Shown: in pieces, positions 15,753-25,297 of the stretch
Layout of the letters: every line of letters begins with the position of its first letter
Position numbering within the stretch: position 1 is the first letter of the stretch
Assembly (NCBI RefSeq): GCF_015767675.1
Contig: NZ_CP065218.1
Coordinates: 62,001 to 126,000 of the forward strand
DNA from: Vibrio navarrensis
GTDB lineage: Bacteria; Pseudomonadota; Gammaproteobacteria; Enterobacterales; Vibrionaceae
Direction of reading: 5' to 3'
Length of the DNA stretch: 64,000 bases
Position numbers and translations under genes: made by a program
Notes under the pieces: generated by a model
Databases searched by the model: none
What the model saw: only the letters and a program-made list of their open reading frames with translations
Told to the model about the DNA's origin: nothing

Positions 15753-17891
15753 ATGTATAACAAAACGTTTCTTTCAGCCTCAATACTATTAGCTCTCTCT
15801 GCTTCAGTACAAGCAGAAAAATATGGATTATTCGATGAGATTGTTGTTTCTGCTACTAGGACAAATCAAACCATCGACTCAGTGGCGGCTTCTGTCGCCG
15901 TAGTAACAGAGGAACAGCTCGAAGAAAATATGGCAAAAAATGTCAGTGATGTCTTCGAGTATGTCCCAGGCGTTACAGTTAACTCATCTCAGCGTCAGGG
16001 TGTACAAAATATAAACATCCGCGGTATGGAAGGAAAACGAGTAAAAATTATAGTTGATGGTGCTTCTCAGCCGGGTGTGTTTTCAGGTGGACCATATGAG
16101 TTTATCAATTCAAGTGCTGTGACTGTTGAACCTGACATGCTAAAAAGTGTGGAGGTCGTGAAAGGAGCCGCATCAAGTCTTCACGGCAGTGACGCTATTG
16201 GTGGTGTCGTCGCATTTGAAACAAAAGATCCCAAAGATTTTTTAAAAGACGGAAAAGACCGTGGCGGCCAAGTCAAAGTAACCTACTCTACCGAAGATAA
16301 TTCTTTTAGCGAACACGTTGCTGTCGCTAAACGTTTCGAAAGCCTTGAAGCATTAGTGGCTTATACCCGAAGAGATGGCGAGGAACTTGATAACTTTGCC
16401 AAAGCGCCTTACACCGATTACGCAGTTGAATCTCAGAATTACGCAAACAATGACCTTCTCATTAAGCTGCAATCACAACTTAGTGATGCTAACCGTATTG
16501 AGTTCACTGGAGAAGTAATTTACAACCAAATCGACTCAGATATTGCCAATAAGTCTTACCAAAACTTTAATAGTGAAGATTCCACCAAGCAAAATCGGAT
16601 CGCTCTGAAGCATATTTGGTTCGCCGACAGTTCCGTGGCTGATACGGTAACGTCCCGCCTAACTTGGCTAAGTAAGAAAGAAAATGGCGTGACCAACCGA
16701 TTTAAAGCCGCCAGTGCTGGAGTGCCGCCATGGGTTCCACCAAATAACGATAACCAGCAAAAGAAAGATTACAACTATACGGAAGATAAACTTGAGTTTG
16801 AAAGTCAGTTAGACAAAGAACTGGGTAAACACTCTTTCGTTTATGGCTTGAGTGCAAAACAGAGCGACATAAGCAACATCAATCGTGAATATAACTCAGA
16901 TCCAAGCACGGATGATCAAATCTATGTTTATACACCAGATGCTAAAGAGCAAAGTATTGGTCTATTTTTTCAAGATGAAATTTCGTTGCTGAGCGAAAAA
17001 CTGATTGTTACTCCAGGAATCCGATATGACTATTTCTTAACCGATCCTTCAAGTACGTCAGTAGAGTTCTTCGAGAAATTTAGTGATTCTGCAATTACAG
17101 GGCGGGTTGGTGCTACCTATCGTTTAACGGCTCCTGGGACCATTTTTGCCCAAATTAGCCAAGGATTTAGAGCTCCTGCGTTTGACGAGCTCTATTATAC
17201 TTACGACAATCCAGCTCATGGTTACGTAAATAAACCGAACCCCAATTTGGGCTCTGAGAAGAGTTTATCTTACGAGTTAGGTTATAGACATAACACTACA
17301 TCTTCTGCGTCCGAAATCGCACTGTATTACAGCGATTATAAAGACTTCATTGAGCAGACATCGTCAGATGTTGGTGGATTGACAGAATATACCAACATAA
17401 ACATTGATGAAGCACAGATTAAAGGTATTGAAGTCAGTAATACACTTGATTGGTATCAGATCGCGGGGCTTCCTTCTGGGATCTCGACCAAAGTTATAGC
17501 GGCCTATACGAAAGGTGAAGATGGAAAAGGCAATCCATTAAATAGTGTTAATCCTTGGAACGCTGTTGCTGCATTCAATTACGATTCTCCTACTTCTGGT
17601 TGGGGAACGAGTCTAAAGGTTAACTATACTGCGAGCAAATCACAGAAAGACATCAACTCAAACAGCGCTGAAGGTGGAATTAGTGGACAAGTATCCATTC
17701 CAAGCGCAACTGTTGTTGATCTAACCGCTTACTTTAAACCTATGAATGATTTGACACTTCGCGCAGGAGTAATGAATCTGACTAACGAGGAATATTATTC
17801 ATGGAACGACATTCGTGGGAAAAAGTCATTAACCAAAGATTACACTCAGGCGGAACGCAATTTTAGCCTCAGCGTAAAATACGAGTTTTGA
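15753..17891 (+). CDS. hupA: TonB-dependent haem/haemoglobin receptor HupA
   Basis: This is a 712-residue outer-membrane receptor, the length of V. vulnificus HupA. The signal peptide ends at VQAEKYG. The TonB box is DEIVVSATRT, and the plug domain spans about 30-165 (NINIRGMEGKRVKIIVDGA, SLHGSDAIGGVVAFETKDP). The 22-strand barrel contains the haem-receptor FRAPAFDELYY and NPNL signatures and ends in aromatic F. It imports haem across the outer membrane with TonB-ExbBD energy. It has a Fur box upstream and hupR divergent. GGTAGTAAA precedes the ATG. A strong terminator follows. Confidence 0.9.
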   Translation: MYNKTFLSASILLALSASVQAEKYGLFDEIVVSATRTNQTIDSVAASVAVVTEEQLEENMAKNVSDVFEYVPGVTVNSSQRQGVQNINIRGMEGKRVKIIVDGASQPGVFSGGPYEFINSSAVTVEPDMLKSVEVVKGAASSLHGSDAIGGVVAFETKDPKDFLKDGKDRGGQVKVTYSTEDNSFSEHVAVAKRFESLEALVAYTRRDGEELDNFAKAPYTDYAVESQNYANNDLLIKLQSQLSDANRIEFTGEVIYNQIDSDIANKSYQNFNSEDSTKQNRIALKHIWFADSSVADTVTSRLTWLSKKENGVTNRFKAASAGVPPWVPPNNDNQQKKDYNYTEDKLEFESQLDKELGKHSFVYGLSAKQSDISNINREYNSDPSTDDQIYVYTPDAKEQSIGLFFQDEISLLSEKLIVTPGIRYDYFLTDPSSTSVEFFEKFSDSAITGRVGATYRLTAPGTIFAQISQGFRAPAFDELYYTYDNPAHGYVNKPNPNLGSEKSLSYELGYRHNTTSSASEIALYYSDYKDFIEQTSSDVGGLTEYTNINIDEAQIKGIEVSNTLDWYQIAGLPSGISTKVIAAYTKGEDGKGNPLNSVNPWNAVAAFNYDSPTSGWGTSLKVNYTASKSQKDINSNSAEGGISGQVSIPSATVVDLTAYFKPMNDLTLRAGVMNLTNEEYYSWNDIRGKKSLTKDYTQAERNFSLSVKYEF

Positions 17892-17901
17892 TTCACCAGA
17901 T

Positions 17902-17930
17902 AAAAAAAGCCAGCAATCGCTGGCTTTTTT
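17902..17930 (+). terminator. hupA terminator
   Basis: Stem GCCAGC-aatc-GCTGGC at 17909-17924, flanked by an A-run and a T-run; probably bidirectional. Confidence 0.9.
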
Positions 17931-17976
17931 ACACTCTATTTTTAAAAGAAAGAAAAAAGTTAGGAAAAATAAAGCG

Positions 17977-18051
17977 TTACTGTTTTGCCATCTCTTTTTT
18001 AACCATTACAGCTGATGCAACGATAAAAGCAATGATAAGCGCAAGTTCCAT
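17977..18051 (-). CDS. 24-residue membrane peptide (putative)
   Basis: The sequence MELALIIAFIVASAVMVKKE, then MAKQ, is one transmembrane helix with a basic cytoplasmic tail. GAGGATTTC directly before the ATG gives a well-placed ribosome site, and leftward transcription would end in the bidirectional terminator at 17902-17930. It lies between hupA and the diguanylate cyclase gene. No family is recognised; short size keeps the confidence modest. Confidence 0.45.
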   Translation of the reverse strand: MELALIIAFIVASAVMVKKEMAKQ

Positions 18052-18195
18052 GAAATCCTCAGAGTTGAAATAGTTGAGCAAAAAACAATCCGCCTAAGTC
18101 TATCACTCGTCACTCAATAAGCTAGCAATTTGAGCCTCATCTGCGGTTTTTCCGATTGAGATCAAAGTTTATTCCGAAGTCTGAGGAAATGTACT

Positions 18196-20178
18196 TCACT
18201 CACTTGCCTCAGCGCCTATCACAATAGCCTGCCCTTTCCCGGCTTTTTTCGCTCGGTACATCGCGGTATCGGCACTTTTCAGGATGTTATCCATGTCTTT
18301 CTCATTTGAACCGATCAGTTTCACTCCGATACTACAGCCGACTTGCAGTGTTTGGTTTTTGTATTCAATCGGTCTACAGATACTTTGCAACAAACGCTCG
18401 GTTAACTGAGTAACTGATTGCTGACTGGCAGGTTTGATGAGTAAAACAAACTCATCACCGGACAATCGGGCAACCAGATCGCTACTGCGTACTTCTTGCT
18501 GCAAGCGAGTGGAAATAACGCGCAGTACTTCGTCGCCAGCATCATGACCGAAGGTATCATTAACCTGTTTAAAGCCGTCCAAGTCCAGATAAAGTAGCGC
18601 TAACTCTTTATTCGAGTATGCAGACGCGCGAAGTTCCTCTTCCAATATTCGATGTAGTTTAGAACGATTGGCAAGCCCCGTTAGTGCATCGTGATGTGCG
18701 AGGTACTCTAAACGCTCCATTTCTTTCGCATCAGAAAGATCTGACAAGATGATGACCATGTCATACACCTGTTCCTGATCCACTTTTTTCACTATATGGC
18801 TGACTTTGGCAAACATCGGCACTAAGGTGCCATTAAGGTGTTTCTCCCACACTTCCCCTTGCCATTGTCCGTAATGGGACAACGATTCTTGAATGGTTGG
18901 CATCAGCGATTGTAGCTGTTTCCAGTGGAACACTTGCAGAAAAGAGCGGCCAACTAAAGTATCACTGCTGTAACCAAGCATCTGCGTGAGCGCTGGGTTA
19001 CACATAGTAATCACGCCATTGTGATCAAGAACAATCAGGCCATCTTGGCTGTGTTCAAACACCCCAGCGGCAATACGTTGGCGGTTCATCGCCGCCTCTA
19101 TCTCAGTAACATCTTGAATGGCAAAGAGCGTTGCACCTCGGTTACTTAGAGAACGTGAAGAAATTTGCAGCAGTTGAACACTTTGATCGACTTTTTTACA
19201 AGAGAGCAAATAGTCATCCAATACCTGCTTTTGCTCAATGGCCGCGATGAGCACCTCTTTCTCTTCCGTCTGAATCAAGTCGGTTAAAGTGTTGTTTTCC
19301 ACCGCCGCAAGAGAAATCGGGAAAATCTCTTTACTGGCCGCATTACTGTGCAAAATAACACCATCATGATTCACAACCAGCAACGCATGTTGAACCGTTT
19401 CAATCACTTCATTGGCAAAGGCTTTCTCTTTTTCTAAACGATCTAATGTGTAATGGATCTGGCTGTCTCGCTGCGCCAAGCGTTTCACCATGGTATTAAA
19501 TGCGTCAATGAGTGCGCCAATTTCATCATCCGCTTTGGGTTTGAGGTTGGGCCTTTTAAGGCGGTGTTCCACAAAAGCCTGCATCGAGTCGTGTAAAGAG
19601 TAGACCGGCTCCAAAATGAATTTCTGCACGATAAGGTAAAGCAGCGCGCCAGTGGGGAGCAGCATAAAAAAGAACACGATGCTGCTTTCGATCAACTTAT
19701 TGACGATCTGTTCAAAGGCTTGATTTGACACCGTAATTCTCAGTGAGGCAATTTTGCTTTCATCCATTTCGATCGGCACCAACAGATAGAGGTACTTGCC
19801 TGCAACAAGGTGACCTTTCTTCTGCAAAGCGTCTCTTTGCGCTTGATCGGGAATAGGAGCCTCATCAGCTTGCGCTTCATAAATCGAGAACAGTTGCTCA
19901 TTCAAATCAAATAACTTCACCCGCAAAATAGCCGGATCGGCGTTAAATGCTGATAACACTTCGCTGGCTGCCAATGAGTCATCAAATAGCACTGCTGCTT
20001 GCAGGTTAAACGCCACCCCTTTTGCCAAAATGGAGACGCGATCGATTAGGTTCTTCTGTTCATTTTGATAATTGACAAAAAAATGAAAACCCTGAGCGAA
20101 GATAAAAATAAAGGTGACAAAAATTAAGATAGGCACCAGCAACTTATGACGAATAGAGAGGTTTTTTAGTGAAGGCAT
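18196..20178 (-). CDS. YfiN-like membrane diguanylate cyclase with PAS domains
   Basis: This is a 660-residue protein. A first transmembrane helix (14-34), a periplasmic CHASE8-like sensor (35-160) and a second helix (165-187) lead to HAMP (190-245), two PAS domains (about 255-360 and 375-490) and GGDEF (500-655). The active loop reads SGDEF instead of GGDEF; an RSSD inhibitory site sits five residues upstream. SGDEF enzymes can be active. The gene overlaps the end of a yfiR-like gene by 13 bp. In Pseudomonas, YfiR holds YfiN inactive from the periplasm; the same logic is inferred here. Confidence 0.85.
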   Translation of the reverse strand: MPSLKNLSIRHKLLVPILIFVTFIFIFAQGFHFFVNYQNEQKNLIDRVSILAKGVAFNLQAAVLFDDSLAASEVLSAFNADPAILRVKLFDLNEQLFSIYEAQADEAPIPDQAQRDALQKKGHLVAGKYLYLLVPIEMDESKIASLRITVSNQAFEQIVNKLIESSIVFFFMLLPTGALLYLIVQKFILEPVYSLHDSMQAFVEHRLKRPNLKPKADDEIGALIDAFNTMVKRLAQRDSQIHYTLDRLEKEKAFANEVIETVQHALLVVNHDGVILHSNAASKEIFPISLAAVENNTLTDLIQTEEKEVLIAAIEQKQVLDDYLLSCKKVDQSVQLLQISSRSLSNRGATLFAIQDVTEIEAAMNRQRIAAGVFEHSQDGLIVLDHNGVITMCNPALTQMLGYSSDTLVGRSFLQVFHWKQLQSLMPTIQESLSHYGQWQGEVWEKHLNGTLVPMFAKVSHIVKKVDQEQVYDMVIILSDLSDAKEMERLEYLAHHDALTGLANRSKLHRILEEELRASAYSNKELALLYLDLDGFKQVNDTFGHDAGDEVLRVISTRLQQEVRSSDLVARLSGDEFVLLIKPASQQSVTQLTERLLQSICRPIEYKNQTLQVGCSIGVKLIGSNEKDMDNILKSADTAMYRAKKAGKGQAIVIGAEASE

Positions 20179-20681
20179 AGTGTAGCCTCCTTGACGCTGG
20201 CAAGTCGCAGTAGATTTGCCCCTAGGGTGTAACGCTCACTCACCAAATTCTGCGAACAGATCAGCGGTTTTATCCTGCCCTCGTTCTCTTGCAATGCTAT
20301 GATCCCTCCATCTCGTAGAAAGTGGCTTTGCGAACTAATTGTGACCGCGTAACCACCAACACTACGCACCCGCTCGCTTGTGAGTGGCTTACCATAATAG
20401 ACAATGTCACACGGTTTATCCGTTGCGTTTACTAAGACAAGGGCCAAGTCGCGGATAGTTTTTCCTTCAATCACTTTTGCTAAGGTTTGTTTTACTTTGT
20501 CATCATCTTGTACACAGAAGTAAATGTGCGTTTTACTCGGTTCTTCATTCCAAAAAACGAAATTGCTGATCTGATAGATATACACCGCCACCACTTCATG
20601 TGGTTGAAATTTGTTTGCTTGAGCCAAAAACGGGCAAAGCGATGCTATCAACCCGCAAAGCAGGCGGATTTTAAAATTCAT
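20166..20681 (-). CDS. YfiR-family periplasmic regulator of the cyclase
   Basis: This is a 171-residue protein with a signal peptide (MNFKIRLLCGLIASLCPFLAQA). The mature domain has the YfiR/DUF4154 pattern: KFQPHEVVAVYIYQISNFVFWNEE, IYFCVQDDDKV, DIVYYGKPL, GIIALQENEGRIKPLI and NLVSERYTLGANLL. Such proteins sit in the periplasm and repress the partner cyclase, and their cysteines respond to redox state. It is translationally coupled to the cyclase gene by overlap. Confidence 0.85.
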   Translation of the reverse strand: MNFKIRLLCGLIASLCPFLAQANKFQPHEVVAVYIYQISNFVFWNEEPSKTHIYFCVQDDDKVKQTLAKVIEGKTIRDLALVLVNATDKPCDIVYYGKPLTSERVRSVGGYAVTISSQSHFLRDGGIIALQENEGRIKPLICSQNLVSERYTLGANLLRLASVKEATLCLH

Positions 20682-21061
20682 AGTTGAGCCTCAAATGTGT
20701 GCTTGTTCACATTGAAATCTCGAGACCATCAGTGTTGCCAACGTGACTAACATGTTGTACGACTACCTTTATACAAAGTGCAAACAATCCATTTTTTATC
20801 CATGAGGTGATTGAGAACATATGCTCAACCGAGGGCATTGGATGGGGGCGGCATCAGGCAGATTAGATTGATTAGTGTTGCAATATTTTTCATATCAAGC
20901 TCGCCTGAACCTATTATTTTTACTACTGATTATTGCCACAAATCCCAAGCTCTACCGCAGCTAGAAAACGTTTAATTGGCAAAGGATGATGTGGATCACT
21001 GTCATAACGGATTTTTTAAGACAACTTACACCAATTAACGGCAAGGACGGTTGAAATTATA
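20682..21061. other. 380-bp intergenic region between yfiR and pxpA
   Basis: Divergent promoters are expected here. TTAATTGG (20972-20979) and CCAATTAA (21031-21038) form a spaced 8-bp inverted repeat just before pxpA, a possible operator. No other structure or small gene was recognised. Confidence 0.3.
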
Positions 21062-21802
21062 GTGAATAAGCAAAGAGTTACTCTAAATTGCGACATGGGC
21101 GAAAGCTTTGGGATCTGGCCAATGGGTTCTGATGAATTGGTGATGCCGTGGGTTGACATGGCCAATATCGCTTGTGGATTTCATGCCTCAGACCCTCACG
21201 TCATGGCTAAAACGGTCGCCTTAGCAAAGCATTATCACGTCAAAGTCGGCGCACACCCGGGATATCAAGATCTTAGTGGTTTCGGTCGCAGAAGTATACC
21301 TCACACCGCCGCGCAAATTACAGAAATCGTCCTTTATCAGGTGGGGGCATTGAAGGCTTTCTGCCAATATCACGATGTGGCGCTCCATTATGTTAAACCA
21401 CATGGTGCACTCTACAACGACATGATGGCCGATGAAGAGGTGTTTCGCGCCATTGCTGAAGCCGTTTCTGTCTTTGCTCTACCACTGATGATTCTGGCAA
21501 CCACAGACAATCAGCGCTACCTAGACATTGCGGATGTTTTTGATGTGCCACTGCTGTTTGAAGCATTTGCTGATCGCAGTTATCAAGAAGACGGTCGACT
21601 TACCCCGAGATCACAAGCGAATGCGGTCTACCACAATGCCGATGACATCTATAATCAAGCGATGCAAATCGCCACCTATGGTTGCGTCACTACCGTTTCA
21701 GGAACAAGAGTGTCATTGGAAGCCGATACCATCTGTGTGCATGGTGATAATCCTGAGTCTATCGCCTTGGTACAAAGGCTAAGCCAAGCATTGGCCAAAT
21801 AA
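21062..21802 (+). CDS. pxpA: 5-oxoprolinase subunit A
   Basis: This is a 246-residue LamB/YcsF-family protein: LNCDMGESFGIWPMGSDELVMPWVDMANIACGFHASDP is the family N-terminus, followed by VGAHPGYQDLSGFGRR and HYVKPHGALYNDMM. With PxpB and PxpC it hydrolyses 5-oxoproline to glutamate using ATP, which removes a damage product of glutamine. GTG start at 21062. It leads the three-gene operon, 11 bp before pxpB. Confidence 0.9.
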   Translation: MNKQRVTLNCDMGESFGIWPMGSDELVMPWVDMANIACGFHASDPHVMAKTVALAKHYHVKVGAHPGYQDLSGFGRRSIPHTAAQITEIVLYQVGALKAFCQYHDVALHYVKPHGALYNDMMADEEVFRAIAEAVSVFALPLMILATTDNQRYLDIADVFDVPLLFEAFADRSYQEDGRLTPRSQANAVYHNADDIYNQAMQIATYGCVTTVSGTRVSLEADTICVHGDNPESIALVQRLSQALAK

Positions 21803-21813
21803 GAGGAAGAGAT

Positions 21814-22497
21814 TTGAAGAGCAATTGCTACCGAATTCAACCCGTTTCTGAATGCAGCTTGATGGTGTACTTTAACGAGAGTGTCAATGAGCAACAAGTG
21901 GGTGAGTTGGCGAATCTGATTCGACAGACTCTACCCAATGCGCTGATGAACGTGGTTCCTGCCTATCGTTCTATCTTGGTGGAATACTTGCCTTTTCGCT
22001 TGAGTGAATCACAGTTGTTGCTTCAGCTTGAGCAACTGTTGCAAAGTAGCCAAGTGACCACATCCATTCAGGCCGGATGCAACCATCGCATTCCCGTTTA
22101 TTATGCCAAGAAGACCGCGCTGGATCTGGAGACGTTTCTTCATCGTGGCTTGTCACTGGATGACGTTGTCGAGCTACACAGTGAAACGCCCTACACCGTT
22201 TCGGCGATTGGTTTCACACCAGGCTTTGCGTTTTTGTCTGATGTTGATGAACGCCTCGCCGTTCCTAGGCTGGCTTCGCCACGTGTTTCCGTCCCGGCAG
22301 GCAGTGTCGCGATCGCCGAAAGCAAGACGGCCATTTACCCATCCGCCACGCCAGGCGGCTGGAACATCATCGGCCGATGTCCAGTGTCTGTGTATAACCC
22401 GAACGAGGTTCCCGTGACCCCATTTACTATTGGTGACACAGTGACTTTTTACCCGATCAGTGAGCAAGAGTATCTCGAATTAGGAGGCGCATTGTGA
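21814..22497 (+). CDS. pxpB: 5-oxoprolinase subunit B
   Basis: This is a 227-residue KipI/PxpB-family protein. VYFNESVNEQQVGELANLIR, YRSILVEYLP, IGFTPGFAFLSDVDERLAVPRLASPRVSVPAGSVAIA and ATPGGWNIIGRCPV are the conserved cyclophilin-like core. It forms a complex with PxpC. TTG start at 21814, supported by AAGAGGAAGAGA upstream and the frame. It overlaps pxpC by 4 bp (translational coupling). Confidence 0.9.
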   Translation: MKSNCYRIQPVSECSLMVYFNESVNEQQVGELANLIRQTLPNALMNVVPAYRSILVEYLPFRLSESQLLLQLEQLLQSSQVTTSIQAGCNHRIPVYYAKKTALDLETFLHRGLSLDDVVELHSETPYTVSAIGFTPGFAFLSDVDERLAVPRLASPRVSVPAGSVAIAESKTAIYPSATPGGWNIIGRCPVSVYNPNEVPVTPFTIGDTVTFYPISEQEYLELGGAL

Positions 22498-23429
22498 CAA
22501 CCCACGCGCTAAAAGTCATCAAACCGGGGTCACTCAGCCTGATTCAGGACTTTGGCCGATTCGCCCTTGCCCATCAAGGCATCACGCAAGGCGGACCGGT
22601 GGACGACTACGCCTACAGTTGGTCGAACCATTTGCTGGGCAATCCCGTCAATTGCACCTCGTTGGAAATCACCTTAGGTCAAGCGGCAGTCGAAGTGCTC
22701 AGTTCGTGTCAACTGGCGATCTGTGGCGGCGATCTCGATGCGCGTCTCAACGGACACCCATTGCACAACTGGAGCGAATTTCGCGCGCACAAAGGTGATA
22801 TTCTCACTTTTGGCTTAGCAAAAAATGGCCTGCGAGCTTACCTCTCAGTGGTTGGCGGCTTTGACGTAAGTCCGCAGCTTGGCAGCACCAGTACTGTCGT
22901 GCGCGATCATCTCGGCGGCCTGAAACAAAACGGCATGCCACTGATTGCTGAACAATTATTACCTTTTACGCCACACCAACCTAGCTCAAATAAAGCCCGC
23001 TCGCTGACGTTCCGTTTCAAGCCTGATTACAACTTGCCGTTAAAATTGCGCGTGATTGAAGGTTGTCAAGCCGCGGATTTTGCTGCCGAGGAAATCGCGC
23101 TGTTTTATCAAACGCGATTTACCGTGGATCCCAACTCAAATCGCATGGGATACCGACTGGCCGGAGGGACAATTTCGCCTCCCTATCAGGGGATTTTGTC
23201 GGAAGGGATTACCTTGGGCGCCATTCAAGTGCCACCGAATGGTCAGCCAATCATTTTGCTAAATGACAGACAAACAATTGGCGGCTATCCCAAACTAGGC
23301 TGTGTTGCCCGTATCGACCTTCCAAGACTGGCACAAGCAAAACCGGGACAGGAGGTCCGTTTTGTTAGAGGCGACCGCGAAGGTTTGCAAGATGTTTGGT
23401 GCCAATGGGCACGTTTCTTTGGTTATTGA
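22494..23429 (+). CDS. pxpC: 5-oxoprolinase subunit C
   Basis: This is a 311-residue KipA/PxpC-family protein. KPGSLSLIQDFGRFALAHQGITQGGPVDDYAY is diagnostic; SNRMGYRLAG and DRQTIGGYPKLGCVARID follow. It is the partner subunit of PxpB. GTG start at 22494. It is the last gene of the operon, which ends at a strong hairpin terminator. Confidence 0.9.
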   Translation: MTTHALKVIKPGSLSLIQDFGRFALAHQGITQGGPVDDYAYSWSNHLLGNPVNCTSLEITLGQAAVEVLSSCQLAICGGDLDARLNGHPLHNWSEFRAHKGDILTFGLAKNGLRAYLSVVGGFDVSPQLGSTSTVVRDHLGGLKQNGMPLIAEQLLPFTPHQPSSNKARSLTFRFKPDYNLPLKLRVIEGCQAADFAAEEIALFYQTRFTVDPNSNRMGYRLAGGTISPPYQGILSEGITLGAIQVPPNGQPIILLNDRQTIGGYPKLGCVARIDLPRLAQAKPGQEVRFVRGDREGLQDVWCQWARFFGY

Positions 23430-23502
23430 TTGCTTTTGGTTACTGATTTCTTTTACTTACTGATTGCTATAGCTAAGAGCAAGCACACTGCTGTGAGAAG
23501 TG

Positions 23503-23534
23503 ACCAAGGCGACGTGGATGTCGCCTTGGTTTTT
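23503..23534. terminator. bidirectional terminator between pxpC and the oxidoreductase gene
   Basis: Stem CCAAGGCGAC/GTCGCCTTGG (23504-23513, 23520-23529) with a 6-nt loop, then a T-rich run on the plus strand. Confidence 0.8.
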
Positions 23535-23538
23535 ACGC

Positions 23539-24978
23539 TTATTGATACACCCCTTCACCCACCACTTGAGCTAACGATACTGGGTAACCGCGCTGTTTGG
23601 CTAATGTGGTGGCAACCGATTCGATCTCACTGGCGGCCAGTGAACACGTGACCGGGTGTTCTTGTTCGATGTGGGTGGAGATAGGCTTACCAAACCACTG
23701 CAAGGCGATTTTCTGCGCCGCCAACAAAGTCGACGAGCCTTTGACAATTTCGATGCAAGCATAATGGTTAGCAGAAAAGGAGACATCTGCCGCGCGCAGT
23801 GTTGCATCACGCCCGGGAATTTGCTGCGCGCCAAACAGCGCTTTGCCCGCTGGCTTGGCACTGATAAAGGCCGGCAGTAACTTGGCCGCGTGTTCAATCG
23901 CCTTTTGGGTACGCAACTGCAAAACCGATTCATCCCATCCCGAACGGATCTTTTTGACGTATTGCGCTGGCAACTGCGGCTGCGCAGAGCGAGGCGATGC
24001 TGCCACCAAACCATCTTCAAATAGCGTGATATCTTCCGTCATACCATGCAGTTGAAAATAACCGTCGGCGTATGGCGTGAGCTGCGCCATACCATCTGGC
24101 GTTCCACGTTCGCCATGAAAAATCACTTCTGGCCAAGCCTCATGGCATTCTTGCCACTGAGCGACGTACGCCGCTTTAAACTCGACCATACGTTGCGTGG
24201 CCACACCAACCACATCATCTAATTCGCCCGTTTCAAAGCCACAGGCGTTAATCAAATAATCAGCGCAAATAGGTTGAGACAAACCAGCAACATCCAACTG
24301 CCATTTGGACCCATCCCACTGCGCGTGTTGCAACTCTCGGTTACACATCACCGTCGAGGCCGGAAAGCGCTCAAGAGCAAGGGTGGCGATGGCAGAAAGA
24401 CGAAACACACTCCAGCCATATTCGGCCACGATGATCACCGGATATTTAAGCTGCTCGAGATCAGTATTTTTGGCAAATGGAATGCACCACTCGTCAAATG
24501 TTTTGGGCTGCTCAGGCTGGGTTAACCTCGCCAAGCGCGCGAGATCAGCTTTGGAATAGAGTTTGAAGTAGTCGTCCGGCTCGCCGAGCACTTGGTTGCG
24601 GGCGTCCTCTCGAACTAGGTCTCGATATGCTTCGCGAATGATCGCCAGTCTTGGGAGCAGCTCTTCAGCCTCTCCGGCATCACTGCGCGGTACCGCAATA
24701 ATGGTGGGGCGAATGTTGATACTGGCCGGAAAGAGTCTGACGCTGTCGATCGATTGTTTCAGCAGGTCAATGCATTGCTGCGTCGAGATCTCACGATAAA
24801 GGTTTCCCCCTGCGTGCAGATGACAGATCGGCGGACCATTGACTAAAGAAGGCCCTTTTTCTATCAAGGTTACCGCATAGCCTAATTCTGAAAAATGTAT
24901 CGCGGCCGTAGCGCCAGCAACACCACCCCCTACAACGGCGATGCGTGTGTTGCCGATGGACGAGTTCAAACCGTTCAT
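23539..24978 (-). CDS. FAD-dependent oxidoreductase
   Basis: This is a 479-residue protein from the ATG at 24978 (GTGGAACA precedes it); an upstream in-frame extension lacks homology features. The N-terminal dinucleotide fold, RIAVVGGGVAGATAAIHFSELGYAVTLIEKG, has GxGxxG and an acidic residue at the second strand's end. ADYLINACGFETGELDD is the second FAD-contact segment of DAO-type oxidases. The substrate is not recognisable. It is convergent with pxpC; a functional link is not implied. Confidence 0.75.
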   Translation of the reverse strand: MNGLNSSIGNTRIAVVGGGVAGATAAIHFSELGYAVTLIEKGPSLVNGPPICHLHAGGNLYREISTQQCIDLLKQSIDSVRLFPASINIRPTIIAVPRSDAGEAEELLPRLAIIREAYRDLVREDARNQVLGEPDDYFKLYSKADLARLARLTQPEQPKTFDEWCIPFAKNTDLEQLKYPVIIVAEYGWSVFRLSAIATLALERFPASTVMCNRELQHAQWDGSKWQLDVAGLSQPICADYLINACGFETGELDDVVGVATQRMVEFKAAYVAQWQECHEAWPEVIFHGERGTPDGMAQLTPYADGYFQLHGMTEDITLFEDGLVAASPRSAQPQLPAQYVKKIRSGWDESVLQLRTQKAIEHAAKLLPAFISAKPAGKALFGAQQIPGRDATLRAADVSFSANHYACIEIVKGSSTLLAAQKIALQWFGKPISTHIEQEHPVTCSLAASEIESVATTLAKQRGYPVSLAQVVGEGVYQ

Positions 24979-25297
24979 TGTTCCACTATGTCTATGAATT
25001 CTGGGATTGAATTCTACTCGTGATTGAACGTGAATAAAATCACAAATTCGCTGTGGATTTCTCGGTACAACAGGCGCAAAGCATAAAAATTTTCTACGTA
25101 AAGATGGCAATAAAATTATCAAAAAAATACTTGACTGATTTGTCTCGATTTCAGGTTTTCGGCCAAATGTGAATAACCCACTCTGCGCAAGTCCGACACG
25201 GCAAAGACTTCGCTCACTTTGCCTTCTTTTTGAGCTTCACTTATCCCAAAAGTTATCCACTGATTTTGTGGATAACTGGGATAAGCCTAGGCGGTGA
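24979..25297. other. intergenic region with paired DnaA boxes and a hairpin
   Basis: TTATCCACT (25253-25261) and TGTGGATAA (25267-25275, a perfect DnaA consensus on the other strand) face each other. They lie inside a larger inverted repeat whose outer arms are CTTATCCC (25240-25247) and GGGATAAG (25278-25285). A second hairpin, GGCAAAG/CTTTGCC (25200-25223), is followed by TTCTTTTT. The first could also serve as terminator for the permease gene. Confidence 0.5.
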
